Position numbers and translations under genes: made by a program. A stretch of DNA of 64,000 nucleotides from a virus. Positions 16,317 to 25,184 of this stretch are shown piece after piece (position 1 is the first letter of the stretch; each line of letters begins with the position of its first letter). The stretch lies in IMG/VR virus record IMGVR_UViG_3300037225_000856, positions 48,404-112,403 of that record, one strand, 5' to 3'. Below the pieces are notes generated by a model that saw only the letters and a program-made list of their open reading frames with translations, was not told the origin of the DNA and ran no database searches.

Positions 16317-17524
16317 TATTAGATGAATTTGTTAAAATACGTTGGAATGGTAATAATATAAAGCATTTATCTGAAAAGGGATATTTATTTACAAAAAATA
16401 ATGATTTTATATTTGTTAAAATTTCAGATTTAAAAAGGGGCAGTAATATTAAAATCCATGTGAAGTGTGATATTTGTGGTACTGAAAGATATGTTAAATA
16501 TCAAAGTTATGTTAAAAATATTAGTGGTTGGAATTTTTATGGTTGTTCACGCAAGTGTTCAATATATAAATATCAGGAAAATAATTTAAAAAAATATGGT
16601 GTTGAACATCCCACTCAAAATAATGAGATTAAAAAAAGAACTAAGGAAACCAACATAAGAAAATATGGTGTTGACTGTCCATTACAAAATGAAATTATTA
16701 AAAAAAGAGTTAAAGAAATTAATATTGAGAGGTATGGCGTTGAAAATGTAATCCAAAATGAAAAAATTAAAGAAAAAATTAAAAAAACCAATATTGAAAG
16801 ATATGGTGTTGAAAATGCGAGTCAAAGCAAAGAAATTAAAGAAAGGGTTCGACAAAAAAATTTAATAATATTTGGTACAGAGTATGCTTCACAAAATGCG
16901 GAAATTAAAAAGAAAACAGTTAAAACTAATTTAAATAAATATGGTACTGAAAGTCCGCAACAAAATGAAAAAGTTAGAAAAAAAACAAAAGAAACGACTA
17001 TGCTGAGATACGGTTGTGAAAATCCCTCCCAATTTAAAGAATTTAAAGATAAAAGAAAAAATACTGTAATGTTAAGATACGGTGTTGAATATATTAGTCA
17101 AAATGAAAATATTAAAGAAAAAATTCAAGAAAGCATGATTGAAAAATATGGGGAAGTGTGGGTTAACCAAATACCTAAATATAATATCAATTCAATTATT
17201 TATTTAGATATGCTTTCAGAAAAACTCAACCTCCCTATTCAGCATGCGCTAAACGGTGGTGAAAAAAAATTTGTTAGATATTATGTAGATGGTTATATTT
17301 CAGAATATAATATATGTATCGAATGGGACGAAAAACAACATGAAAATAATAAACAAAAAGAAAGTGATGTAAAACGTGAATCTTTCCTCAAAGAAAATTT
17401 TAATTGTCAGATTATAAGAATTAATCAAAAAGAATTTTTGAAAGATGTTGATAATCAAATAAATCTGGTTTGTAATAAGATTAATAATTTTATAAAAAAT
17501 AATTATAATGGCAAACCTATATAG
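16313..17524 (+). CDS. Homing endonuclease, YGVE-repeat plus Vsr-like nuclease
   Basis: The 403-residue product has an N-terminal zinc-binding-looking segment (CDICG at about 51-55 and a second cysteine pair near 80), then eight or so tandem repeats of about 24 residues with the core K-K-T-N-x-x-[KR]-YG-[VT]-E-x-x-x-QN-x-x-I-K, known from phage mobile endonucleases and probably DNA-binding. The C terminus (about 300-400) has D-G-x-I-x-E...C-I-E-W-D-E-x-x-H, the signature of Vsr-like (EDxHD) nucleases. It overlaps the helicase by 4 nt (ATGA) and the next gene by 17 nt, a geometry repeated exactly by the endonuclease at 29514. It is a selfish insert between helicase and polymerase genes. Confidence 0.75.
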   Translation: MILDEFVKIRWNGNNIKHLSEKGYLFTKNNDFIFVKISDLKRGSNIKIHVKCDICGTERYVKYQSYVKNISGWNFYGCSRKCSIYKYQENNLKKYGVEHPTQNNEIKKRTKETNIRKYGVDCPLQNEIIKKRVKEINIERYGVENVIQNEKIKEKIKKTNIERYGVENASQSKEIKERVRQKNLIIFGTEYASQNAEIKKKTVKTNLNKYGTESPQQNEKVRKKTKETTMLRYGCENPSQFKEFKDKRKNTVMLRYGVEYISQNENIKEKIQESMIEKYGEVWVNQIPKYNINSIIYLDMLSEKLNLPIQHALNGGEKKFVRYYVDGYISEYNICIEWDEKQHENNKQKESDVKRESFLKENFNCQIIRINQKEFLKDVDNQINLVCNKINNFIKNNYNGKPI

Positions 17525-17870
17525 TTGGGGTGGTAATCCGTTTCGTGACTATTTGCTTAATTCAATGTTATTGGACATTGATATTTCGAATAAACAAACA
17601 AAAAGAGATATTAATAGTGCATTTAAATATTTTTTACAAAACATTTTGAATAATCCTAATGAAGTGGTATATTTGGATTTTGAAATAATAAAAAATGAAG
17701 GTTATTATAAACTCATTGGAAAAAATGCAATAAGTGCCTTATGGTTATGCGGTTATTTTCCAGTTGATGCCACAAACATAATGAAAAGTTGTATGTTTAT
17801 TATTGGAAATAGAAAATATGAATACAACAAAAAAACGAAAGAGTTAACGTATACAATAATTCAGAATTAA
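17508..17870 (+). CDS. Hypothetical protein upstream of DNA polymerase
   Basis: The 120-residue product is not recognised. It begins MANLYSWGGNPFRDYLLNSM, is mixed alpha/beta, and contains a hydrophobic core (AISALWLCGYFP) without a clear membrane span. Its first 17 nt also encode the end of the upstream homing endonuclease, and its stop shares one base with the polymerase start, so it is translationally coupled to both. Before the endonuclease arrived it presumably followed the helicase directly. A replication accessory role is only a guess from position. Confidence 0.55.
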   Translation: MANLYSWGGNPFRDYLLNSMLLDIDISNKQTKRDINSAFKYFLQNILNNPNEVVYLDFEIIKNEGYYKLIGKNAISALWLCGYFPVDATNIMKSCMFIIGNRKYEYNKKTKELTYTIIQN

Positions 17871-20800
17871 TGGATAAAGTAAAAGTTTTAGGTGAAATTA
17901 AAAGTTTTTTAGAAGGTTATAATAGTGATTTAAAGTATCTTGTAAATGTTGAAACAAATGTTGATAATAATTTTGCTGAATGTATTATACATGAACCAAA
18001 TCAAGAGCCAAGAATTGAACATATAAAATATGAAAATTTCATGTATATGAAAGACTTATCAAAATTTGATCGTGAATTATATAAAGGTAAAGATAAAGAA
18101 TATATTAATAGTCAAAAAATAAAACATGGAATTACAATTACCAAATTAAAAACTGGTAATGAAAAGAGATTAGTGGATGGGTATTGTTATAAGGTGACAA
18201 GTTCCAGATCATATAATGATATTTTAAATTATTTTACAGAAGGTGGTACTAATCCTTTCGAAAAAGAAAAAGATAAAAATGGTAATTTTGTTAGAAATAA
18301 AAAAGGTGATTTAGTTTATCCACAACGTAGTCTTTTTTATTCTGTAAAAACAACTGAACAATTCTTTATTTCAAGACAAGCAAGATTATATAAGGGATTT
18401 GAAGAATATAAAAATGTTCATAGACTTACATTTGATATTGAAACTTTCGGTTTAAGATATCAAATTGCAAGAATGTTTGCTATTGGTGTTAGAGATAATA
18501 GAGGTTTTGAAACTATACTTGAAGTTGAAAAATTGAATGATGATGAATCAGAAATAAAGTTAATACAGAAATTTTTTAATTTAATTATTCAATTAAAACC
18601 TGCAATTGTATCGGGATTTAACTCTGAAATGTTTGACTTTGAATTCATTTTAGGTAGAGCTAAAATACTAAAAATGGATATGTCTAAAATTCCAACAGGA
18701 TTCAAAGAAGGTATTCAATTAAAAAGAAAACCAAATACACCTGTTAAATATGGGAATACCCCTGATAAATATACCGCTACTGAAATGTGGGGAATTTCAA
18801 TTATTGATATAATACATGCTGTAAAAAGAACTGCAGCAGTTAATAGTGAAATAAAAGCAAATGGTTTAAAATATATTGCAAAATTTGAAAAAATAGCAAA
18901 ACCAAACAGAACATATATTAAAGGAGAAGACAATTCTATTGGTAAATTTTATTCAGATAATAAAATATTTGTTATTGATGAAAATAATAATTATTTGCAA
19001 ATACCTGAAATGTATCAGGAAATTACAAAAAAACTTTATAATTTACAAATAGAAAAAGTAATATTATCTAAAGAAGAACATAATATAAAAAAAACTAATA
19101 TTCTTAAAGAAGCTCCAGACTTTGTTAAATGGTTCAGAAAAGAAGCACTTCCAAAAAAATTAACAACATTTATTGAGGGGAAAAATCTTGTAAAACAATA
19201 TCTTCTTGATGACTTATGGGAAACCGAACAGGTTGATGAATTATACAATCAATCATCATTTATGTTGGCTAAAATTGTTCCTACAACATATCATAGAATT
19301 TGTACAATGGGTACAGCAGGAATTTGGAACTTACTTATGACAGCATGGAGTTATGAGAATAACTTAGCAATTCCATATCCAGATAAATATGAAAGGTATT
19401 CAGGTGGATTGGCAAGATGTTATAAATCAGGATTTTCAAAAAGAATTGTAAAAATTGATTATGCAGGTCTTTATCCTGCAATACAATTAACTGAAGATGT
19501 ATTTCCAATATTTGATATTACTGGTGCTATGAAAATGATGTTGTTGTATCTTACAACAACTCGTAATATTTATAAAAAATTAGCAAACAGTACTGAATTA
19601 AATTCTGAAGAAATTGAATTATTTAAACAAATCGACCCTGAAATGCATCATAAATTCATTAATAAAGAATTTACTCCTGCAGATATTGCAATGTTCAAAA
19701 TTAAACAATTACCTATTAAAATTTTAAATAACTCACAATATGGCGCATTTGGTTCGAACGTTTCATTTAACTGGTCAGATAATATTTGTGCAGCACGTAT
19801 CACATGTACAGCCAGATTACATTTAAGACATGCAATTTATTGGTTTAGCAAATTTAATTGTATTGCATTACTTGCAGTAACTGATGGTATAAATTTTCAA
19901 TATCCTGAAAAAACAAACATTAGAATAACCGATGAGGGAACAATTGAGGGAACAATTGAGGGATTAATTGAAGAAATGTGGCAATATGGTGGTAAAACTG
20001 GTATTAATGCTTTAATTGAGAAATACAATAAGGAGGAAATGACTGATAAAAATGAATCAGTTGGTAAGGGAAATTATATGTCGGTCGATAATGATGGAGA
20101 GGCACTTGCATGTTTTAATCTTTCAAGAATCAATTATGCAACATTATCACTGGTTAAAGATAAGAAAACTGATGAAATGAAAGAAAAAATCAAATTAACT
20201 GGTAATACAATTAAATCTAAAATAATACCAGAATACATTGAAGATTTCATTGATACAGGATTAAATTTAATTCTTCATGGTAAAGGTAATGAGTTTCTTA
20301 CCTACTATAATGAATATGCAAAAAATCTTTATCATCAACGAATTCCACTGAAGAAAATTGCAAGTAAGAGTAAAATAAAAAATAGTATAGATACTTATAA
20401 AAAAAGAGGAAAAGATAAAAATGGTAGAGAAAAAGGAATGCAAGCACATATGGAATTATTGATTGAAAAAAGAAATAAGATTGCTGAAGAATTATTTGAA
20501 AAATATAAAACAACATTAGGACATGGCAAATCTAAAGAAAATTTATCAATTGATGAAAAAATGAAATTGGTTACTAATTATATGCCATCAGAACCTGAAT
20601 TGGATAGCGTTGTTTATTATGTGAATACAGGTACTAAAAAATCGGAAGGTAATTCAAGAAAAATTGTTGTTAATAAAGAAACAGGCGAAGAAAGGTTTTG
20701 TGCAACATTAATCAGTACTGAAGATTTACAAGAAAATCCAAATATGACAGGTCAATATAATGTGGAAAGATATTTAGATGCTTTTAATAAAAGAGTTAAA

Positions 20801-21637
20801 GTACTTTTAGTTGGATTTGAACCAGAAACCGCTAAAAATTTTCTCTCTAAAATAGTAACTGCTAAAACTAAAGTAAATGTTGATGAACCAGTTGTTGATG
20901 AATTAGTTAAAACTAAAAAGGTTAAAACTAAAACTAAAACTGTTAAAGAAATAAAATTTGAACAAGCAGATTCTACATTATTAAATTTGGAATTAAAAAA
21001 TTTTGATCTTAATGACTTTGATGAATCAATGTATTTGGAAGAATTGGAAGTTAATTTTTGGAATAAAACAGGATATGACCCAAGAAAAATATGGAATGGA
21101 TTTAAAATGTTTGATGATAATAAAATTTATTATGAAATATATGATAATGCTTTAAAATATTTAAACGGATTAATGACTGCAAGTAATAAATCAAAAATTA
21201 AATCAATAAATGATGAACATGAAAAGGGCGATCTAATTTTAATTAAAAATGGTGGTGAATATAATGTTGGCGCATTTAATGGTGTTTTTATTGAAATAAT
21301 CAAAGAAAATGTTGTTATTCCTAAAGGCGAACTCGAATTAGAATTTGATAAGAAAGAAGAGGAAAAAGCAAAAAAACTTAAAGAAACTGAGTTGGAACAA
21401 GTAGAAAAAAACGAAGAAAAGAAAAATTTAGAAATTTTAAAAAATAAAAGAACAAAATATTTTAAACGATTTAAAAAACGCTTTAAGATTGCTGAAAATA
21501 TTACAATGGAGAAATTTTTAAAAACCGATGATGTAGCTCTTGATGATCTTGATTTGTATATTAGGCAAATGGAAGGTATAGAGGAAGAAGAAGCTAATGA
21601 ATATTTAGGTTTTGATATTGATAGCGAAACTTTTTGA
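17870..21637 (+). CDS. Family B DNA polymerase with variant motif C
   Basis: The 1255-residue product has the 3'-5' exonuclease motifs Exo I (FDIETFG, D189/E191) and Exo II (SGFNSEMFDFEF), and polymerase motifs A (DYAGLYPAI, D530), B (KILNNSQYG, K617-G625) and C (AVTDGINF, D672). Motif C normally reads DTD; here the first aspartate is valine while the second, catalytic one is kept. Exo III is not obvious. The protein is longer than T4 gp43 (898 residues) because of insertions between exonuclease and palm and a Lys/Glu-rich tail of about 200 residues ending in an acidic stretch, perhaps a clamp-binding or coiled-coil extension. It begins 1 nt inside the upstream gene's stop and is the replicative polymerase of this phage. 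Confidence 0.9.
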   Translation: MDKVKVLGEIKSFLEGYNSDLKYLVNVETNVDNNFAECIIHEPNQEPRIEHIKYENFMYMKDLSKFDRELYKGKDKEYINSQKIKHGITITKLKTGNEKRLVDGYCYKVTSSRSYNDILNYFTEGGTNPFEKEKDKNGNFVRNKKGDLVYPQRSLFYSVKTTEQFFISRQARLYKGFEEYKNVHRLTFDIETFGLRYQIARMFAIGVRDNRGFETILEVEKLNDDESEIKLIQKFFNLIIQLKPAIVSGFNSEMFDFEFILGRAKILKMDMSKIPTGFKEGIQLKRKPNTPVKYGNTPDKYTATEMWGISIIDIIHAVKRTAAVNSEIKANGLKYIAKFEKIAKPNRTYIKGEDNSIGKFYSDNKIFVIDENNNYLQIPEMYQEITKKLYNLQIEKVILSKEEHNIKKTNILKEAPDFVKWFRKEALPKKLTTFIEGKNLVKQYLLDDLWETEQVDELYNQSSFMLAKIVPTTYHRICTMGTAGIWNLLMTAWSYENNLAIPYPDKYERYSGGLARCYKSGFSKRIVKIDYAGLYPAIQLTEDVFPIFDITGAMKMMLLYLTTTRNIYKKLANSTELNSEEIELFKQIDPEMHHKFINKEFTPADIAMFKIKQLPIKILNNSQYGAFGSNVSFNWSDNICAARITCTARLHLRHAIYWFSKFNCIALLAVTDGINFQYPEKTNIRITDEGTIEGTIEGLIEEMWQYGGKTGINALIEKYNKEEMTDKNESVGKGNYMSVDNDGEALACFNLSRINYATLSLVKDKKTDEMKEKIKLTGNTIKSKIIPEYIEDFIDTGLNLILHGKGNEFLTYYNEYAKNLYHQRIPLKKIASKSKIKNSIDTYKKRGKDKNGREKGMQAHMELLIEKRNKIAEELFEKYKTTLGHGKSKENLSIDEKMKLVTNYMPSEPELDSVVYYVNTGTKKSEGNSRKIVVNKETGEERFCATLISTEDLQENPNMTGQYNVERYLDAFNKRVKVLLVGFEPETAKNFLSKIVTAKTKVNVDEPVVDELVKTKKVKTKTKTVKEIKFEQADSTLLNLELKNFDLNDFDESMYLEELEVNFWNKTGYDPRKIWNGFKMFDDNKIYYEIYDNALKYLNGLMTASNKSKIKSINDEHEKGDLILIKNGGEYNVGAFNGVFIEIIKENVVIPKGELELEFDKKEEEKAKKLKETELEQVEKNEEKKNLEILKNKRTKYFKRFKKRFKIAENITMEKFLKTDDVALDDLDLYIRQMEGIEEEEANEYLGFDIDSETF

Positions 21638-21674
21638 TATTGACAGCGATGATGGTACATTATAAACTTTTAAT

Positions 21675-21684
21675 AGTATTTATA
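21675..21684 (+). promoter_or_regulatory. AGTATTTATA motif (candidate phage promoter)
   Basis: Exact AGTATTTATA, 16 nt upstream of the gene at 21701. Confidence 0.55.
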
Positions 21685-21700
21685 AGAAAAATATGTACTC

Positions 21701-22351
21701 ATGAAAATAAAAAAAATACAATTATTTGAAATTATCGATTCAAATGGTGAACTGATTGGAAAGAATGACGTACCTTCAACCGGTGCTGATTTAGAATCAG
21801 GAGCAAACAATACTACAGACTATAACTCAAAAATTGGTCAACAACCATTCAGATACGACATGTTAGGAAGATTTGGGTTCACTTTACTTCCTTTCTTCGA
21901 AGGTAAAGAAGATCAGAGTCAAAAAGAATTATTAAAAGATTTAGCACAACTCATGCACGATAAGCACATAGATACTTTACAATATTATTATAAAAATCCT
22001 AATCTCCTAAAGTCTGATTATAGAAAACATTCAGCAGGCGAAGAACATTCAGAACAGTGTGAAAAAGAAGATATTGCATGGGCAAGAAAAATCATCAAAG
22101 CCGTTGAACCACATTTTGAAAAAGCATTTAAAGAACCAATTGATGAAGTTGATTCTATAAATGAAGAAAAAATTGCCGAAGATAATGTAGCCGAAGATAA
22201 ACTTGTAGACAAAAGGGATGAAGATGAAATATCTCAAAAAGCTGAAGATAATGATATAAAAGACAAAAAACTTGAAAAGATTGCTGGTCTTATAAGTAAA
22301 TTAGATCAACAGGATAAAGATAAGCTCGCAAACTTGTTAGAAAGAAAATAA
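21701..22351 (+). CDS. Hypothetical protein with acidic, coiled C terminus
   Basis: The 216-residue product is not recognised. The first 110 residues (MKIKKIQLFEIIDSNGELIG..., FRYDMLGRFGFTLLPFFEGKEDQSQKELL) look like a folded domain. Residues 110-215 are very rich in Glu, Asp and Lys and end in a predicted helix (LEKIAGLISKLDQQDKDKLANLLERK). An acidic coiled tail is common in scaffold or core proteins of phage heads, but there are no head genes nearby to support that. It carries its own promoter-like motif and is followed by a homing endonuclease unit. Confidence 0.55.
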   Translation: MKIKKIQLFEIIDSNGELIGKNDVPSTGADLESGANNTTDYNSKIGQQPFRYDMLGRFGFTLLPFFEGKEDQSQKELLKDLAQLMHDKHIDTLQYYYKNPNLLKSDYRKHSAGEEHSEQCEKEDIAWARKIIKAVEPHFEKAFKEPIDEVDSINEEKIAEDNVAEDKLVDKRDEDEISQKAEDNDIKDKKLEKIAGLISKLDQQDKDKLANLLERK

Positions 22352-22366
22352 AAATTTAAAAAGTTT

Positions 22367-22397
22367 ATTGCAAATCTACATAAAATTTATATCTTTG
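22367..22397 (+). promoter_or_regulatory. Host-type (Bacteroidota) promoter
   Basis: ATTG at 22367-22370, 19-nt spacer, TATCTTTG at 22390-22397. The gene's ATG follows only 7 nt later, so its transcript would have almost no leader. The homing endonuclease would be read by host polymerase independently of phage timing. Confidence 0.65.
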
Positions 22398-22404
22398 TAT
22401 AAAA

Positions 22405-24108
22405 ATGAAAAGTGATTTTTCAAAATTTCTTAATGGTGGCTATAAAGGAATATCTCAAATAAGAAATAAATTTCCTAATGAATATAATAACATTATAAAA
22501 TTCAATCAAAATTTTGGAGATATTCATTGGGGGCAAAAACTATATAATTATGTTAATAATTTAATTTTATTGCCCACATGTAAATGTGGAAATAGTGTTA
22601 AATTTTATAAATTTAACAAGGGATATGCCATATATTGTTCGAGTAAATGCAGATATGAAGATACTGAATTAAAATTAAAAATAAAACAATCGTTTTTAGC
22701 AAAATATGGCGTTGAAAATCCTTTACAATCTCCAGAAGTGCAAAAAAAACGAAAAGCATTGTTTTTTGAAAAACACGGAGTTGAACATCAATCACAATTA
22801 GCAGAGGTAAAAGAAAAAAGGAAACAAACAAATCTTGAAAGATTTGGCACGACAACAAATTTATTGTGCGAAGATACTAAAAAGAAAATAAAGATTACAA
22901 ATTTAAAGAAATTTGGTGTTGAACATAATTCACAATGTGAAGAAATTAAAGAAAAAAAGAAACAAACAAGTTTAAAAAATTGTGGTTTTGAATATAATTT
23001 TCAATCATCTGAATTTAGAAAACTTTCTAAAGTGTCAAACAATGAAAAATATTTAAAAAAAATATCGGAATTATTAAAATGTAATGTAAATGATATAAGC
23101 GTCAATGACAATATAATTACAGTTAAAAAATATTGTGAAAAACACGATTCATTTGAAATTACAAAACAAAATTTATATAGTCGATTTATCACATATAAAC
23201 AAATAAATTTTTGTACTAAATGTTATCCCATAAATGATAATATTTCAATAAAAGAAAAAGAATTAAAAAATTTTATTGACGAATTAATAATTAATAACAT
23301 AAAAAATTCTAAAAAAATAATTAATCCACAAGAAATCGACATCTATATACCTGAATATAAATTAGGTATTGAACTTGATGGTTTATATTGGCATAACGAT
23401 ATTGCAAAAGATAAAAATTATCATTTAAATAAAACTGAAGAATGTGAAAAACAGGGAATTCAACTATTACATATTTTTGAAGATGAATGGATTTATAAAA
23501 AAGAAATTGTAAAAAGTATTATTAAGTCTAAGTTAAATCTAATTGAAAATAAAATATTTGGAAGAAAATGCATCATTAAAGAAATTGATAACATATTAAG
23601 TTCTGATTTTTTAAAAACTAATCATATACAAGGATTTGTTGGAAGTAAAATTAAACTGGGTTTATTTTATAATAACGAACTAGTTTCAATAATGACTTTC
23701 GGTAAAAAAAGAATTAGTATGGGCAATAAACAACCAACAGATGAAGAATATGAAATGTTAAGATTTTGTAATAAGCTCAATACAAGCGTTATTGGTGGAG
23801 CAAGTAAATTATTGAGTTATTTTATAAAGAACTATCAACCAAAATTTATTTTAACTTTCGCAGATCGTAGATATTCAAATGGTAACCTGTATGAAAAATT
23901 AGGATTTAAGTTTATTGGTAACAGCAGACCTAATTATTGGTATTTTAAACAAAATGAATTAATCAGATATCATCGCTTTAACTTTAGAAAAGATAAATTA
24001 GTTAAAGAAGGTTATGATTTAAATAAAACTGAACATCAAATTATGGCAGAAAGAGAGTATTTATCTATACATGATTGTGGTAACATGAAATTTGAAATGA
24101 AATTTTAG
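22405..24108 (+). CDS. Homing endonuclease with Vsr-like nuclease and GNAT-like C-terminal domain
   Basis: The 567-residue product has an N-terminal cysteine cluster (CKCGN, then CSSKC), five or so YGVE-type repeats (about 85-215: KYGVENPLQSPEVQKKR, KHGVEHQSQLAEVKEKR and so on), and a Vsr-like nuclease around 300-380 (EIDIYIPEYKLGIELDGLYWH...HIFEDEW). The last 180 residues (KLGLFYNNELVSIMTFGK, YEMLRFCNKLNTSVIGGASKLLSYF, GFKFIGNSRPNYWYF) resemble the acetyltransferase (GNAT) fold found at the end of several phage endonucleases. It has its own host-type promoter and sits between unrelated genes. Site-specific DNA cleavage for self-spread is the expected role; the GNAT-like part may help recognise DNA. 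Confidence 0.75.
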   Translation: MKSDFSKFLNGGYKGISQIRNKFPNEYNNIIKFNQNFGDIHWGQKLYNYVNNLILLPTCKCGNSVKFYKFNKGYAIYCSSKCRYEDTELKLKIKQSFLAKYGVENPLQSPEVQKKRKALFFEKHGVEHQSQLAEVKEKRKQTNLERFGTTTNLLCEDTKKKIKITNLKKFGVEHNSQCEEIKEKKKQTSLKNCGFEYNFQSSEFRKLSKVSNNEKYLKKISELLKCNVNDISVNDNIITVKKYCEKHDSFEITKQNLYSRFITYKQINFCTKCYPINDNISIKEKELKNFIDELIINNIKNSKKIINPQEIDIYIPEYKLGIELDGLYWHNDIAKDKNYHLNKTEECEKQGIQLLHIFEDEWIYKKEIVKSIIKSKLNLIENKIFGRKCIIKEIDNILSSDFLKTNHIQGFVGSKIKLGLFYNNELVSIMTFGKKRISMGNKQPTDEEYEMLRFCNKLNTSVIGGASKLLSYFIKNYQPKFILTFADRRYSNGNLYEKLGFKFIGNSRPNYWYFKQNELIRYHRFNFRKDKLVKEGYDLNKTEHQIMAEREYLSIHDCGNMKFEMKF

Positions 24109-24130
24109 ATTAAAGAAAATAAAAGAAGTA

Positions 24131-24901
24131 ATGGCAAACCAAGAATTATATGATAAGACGTATTCTGTGCCCCCAGATGTGTTAAATAGTATTCAAGCAG
24201 CACTTATATCCAATCCGAACAATAGTGGTACAAAACGAGCTAAATTCATAATTAGAAATGGCGCATTAACTTATCAAGCAATGAAAAGATTGAAGAATTT
24301 TTTTGATTATTTTAATTCGCAGACTGGAGATAAAATGCAATATGTTCTTGCTGGCGGAAATGCAATGAAACAATTTATTGAAAGAACTTTAGCAAGCGAC
24401 AGGGTAGGTGTTGAACAATCGAAAAAAGTAAAACAAATGTATAATGTTGACCCGATGTTAGGAACAAAGCCAGCACAGACACCACAATTAAATGAAGATA
24501 AAAAAGAATTGAAAAAGAATGCAGTTGCTGTTATTGTTGACAATGATAATAAAATATTGTTACTTAAAAGAGGGAATAAAGTACTTTGGATGCCTTCAAA
24601 ATGGGGATTGGTTGGTGGTGGGATTGAGAAAAATGAAACACCTAAACAAGCAATTGAAAGAGAAATAACAGAAGAAACAGGATTGGAAATAAAAAAATTT
24701 ATTAAATCATTTAGTATTCAAAGAAATCCAGATAGTATTGAACATATATTTGTTTGTCGATATGATGGTGACCCAACCGATATAAAACTAAATGAAGAAA
24801 ATACAAATTATGGTTGGTATGATGTTGATGAAATGAATTTCTTGGATATTGTGCCAAACCTGATTGAATATATAAATTTAGTTTTCACAAAATATGATTA
24901 A
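24131..24901 (+). CDS. Nudix hydrolase with extra N-terminal domain
   Basis: The 256-residue product has two parts. Residues 1-130 (YSVPPDVLNSIQAAL, LTYQAMKRLKNFFDYF, YVLAGGNAMKQFIERTL) form a mostly helical domain I cannot name. Residues about 135-256 are a Nudix domain with a full Nudix box, G-x5-E-x7-REITEETGL, which binds metal and hydrolyses nucleoside diphosphates linked to another group. It is preceded by the homing endonuclease at 22405. Possible substrates include oxidised nucleotides, NAD-type dinucleotides, or 5'-capped RNA; the ART-like proteins encoded downstream make NAD/ADP-ribose-type substrates worth considering, but the sequence does not decide. Confidence 0.8.
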   Translation: MANQELYDKTYSVPPDVLNSIQAALISNPNNSGTKRAKFIIRNGALTYQAMKRLKNFFDYFNSQTGDKMQYVLAGGNAMKQFIERTLASDRVGVEQSKKVKQMYNVDPMLGTKPAQTPQLNEDKKELKKNAVAVIVDNDNKILLLKRGNKVLWMPSKWGLVGGGIEKNETPKQAIEREITEETGLEIKKFIKSFSIQRNPDSIEHIFVCRYDGDPTDIKLNEENTNYGWYDVDEMNFLDIVPNLIEYINLVFTKYD

Positions 24902-24904
24902 ATT

Positions 24905-24913
24905 GTATTTATA
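24905..24913 (+). promoter_or_regulatory. TTGTATTTATA motif (candidate phage promoter)
   Basis: GTATTTATA preceded by TT instead of A, 31 nt upstream of the small gene at 24945. Confidence 0.5.
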
Positions 24914-24944
24914 GTAAATAATTGAATAAATAAAAAATAAAAAA

Positions 24945-25184
24945 ATGAGCAAATTAGAAGGAGTTAGTTTACAATTTGAAACTTGTAGCATTGCAAAAAA
25001 TCGTTACACATGTAATGATCAATATAATACTGGCAACCCAGATGCATTATCTGATGGTGACGTACAAGGCAAAGGTGAATTGAACGGTAGTATTGGTAGT
25101 TGTGATGATATTAAGGACAGAACTTGTGAACTTACAAAAAATATATATCAGCAGGGTACTCAATATACTGCAACTACAGCATAA
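24945..25184 (+). CDS. Small cysteine-containing hypothetical protein
   Basis: The 79-residue product is polar, with five cysteines (FETCSIA, YTCNDQ, GSCDD, RTCEL) spread over 60 residues and no membrane segment or basic DNA-binding region. The cysteine content is reminiscent of the fibre proteins at 2-4893, but I see no sequence match. It has a promoter-like motif upstream and shares one base with the start of the WYL-domain gene. A virion decoration or small structural role is possible; unknown. Confidence 0.5.
   Translation: MSKLEGVSLQFETCSIAKNRYTCNDQYNTGNPDALSDGDVQGKGELNGSIGSCDDIKDRTCELTKNIYQQGTQYTATTA

Noticed and set aside
19741-19800. tRNA T-arm-like sequence (GGTTCGAACG)
   Set aside because: It lies inside polymerase motif B coding sequence and no cloverleaf can be formed around it.
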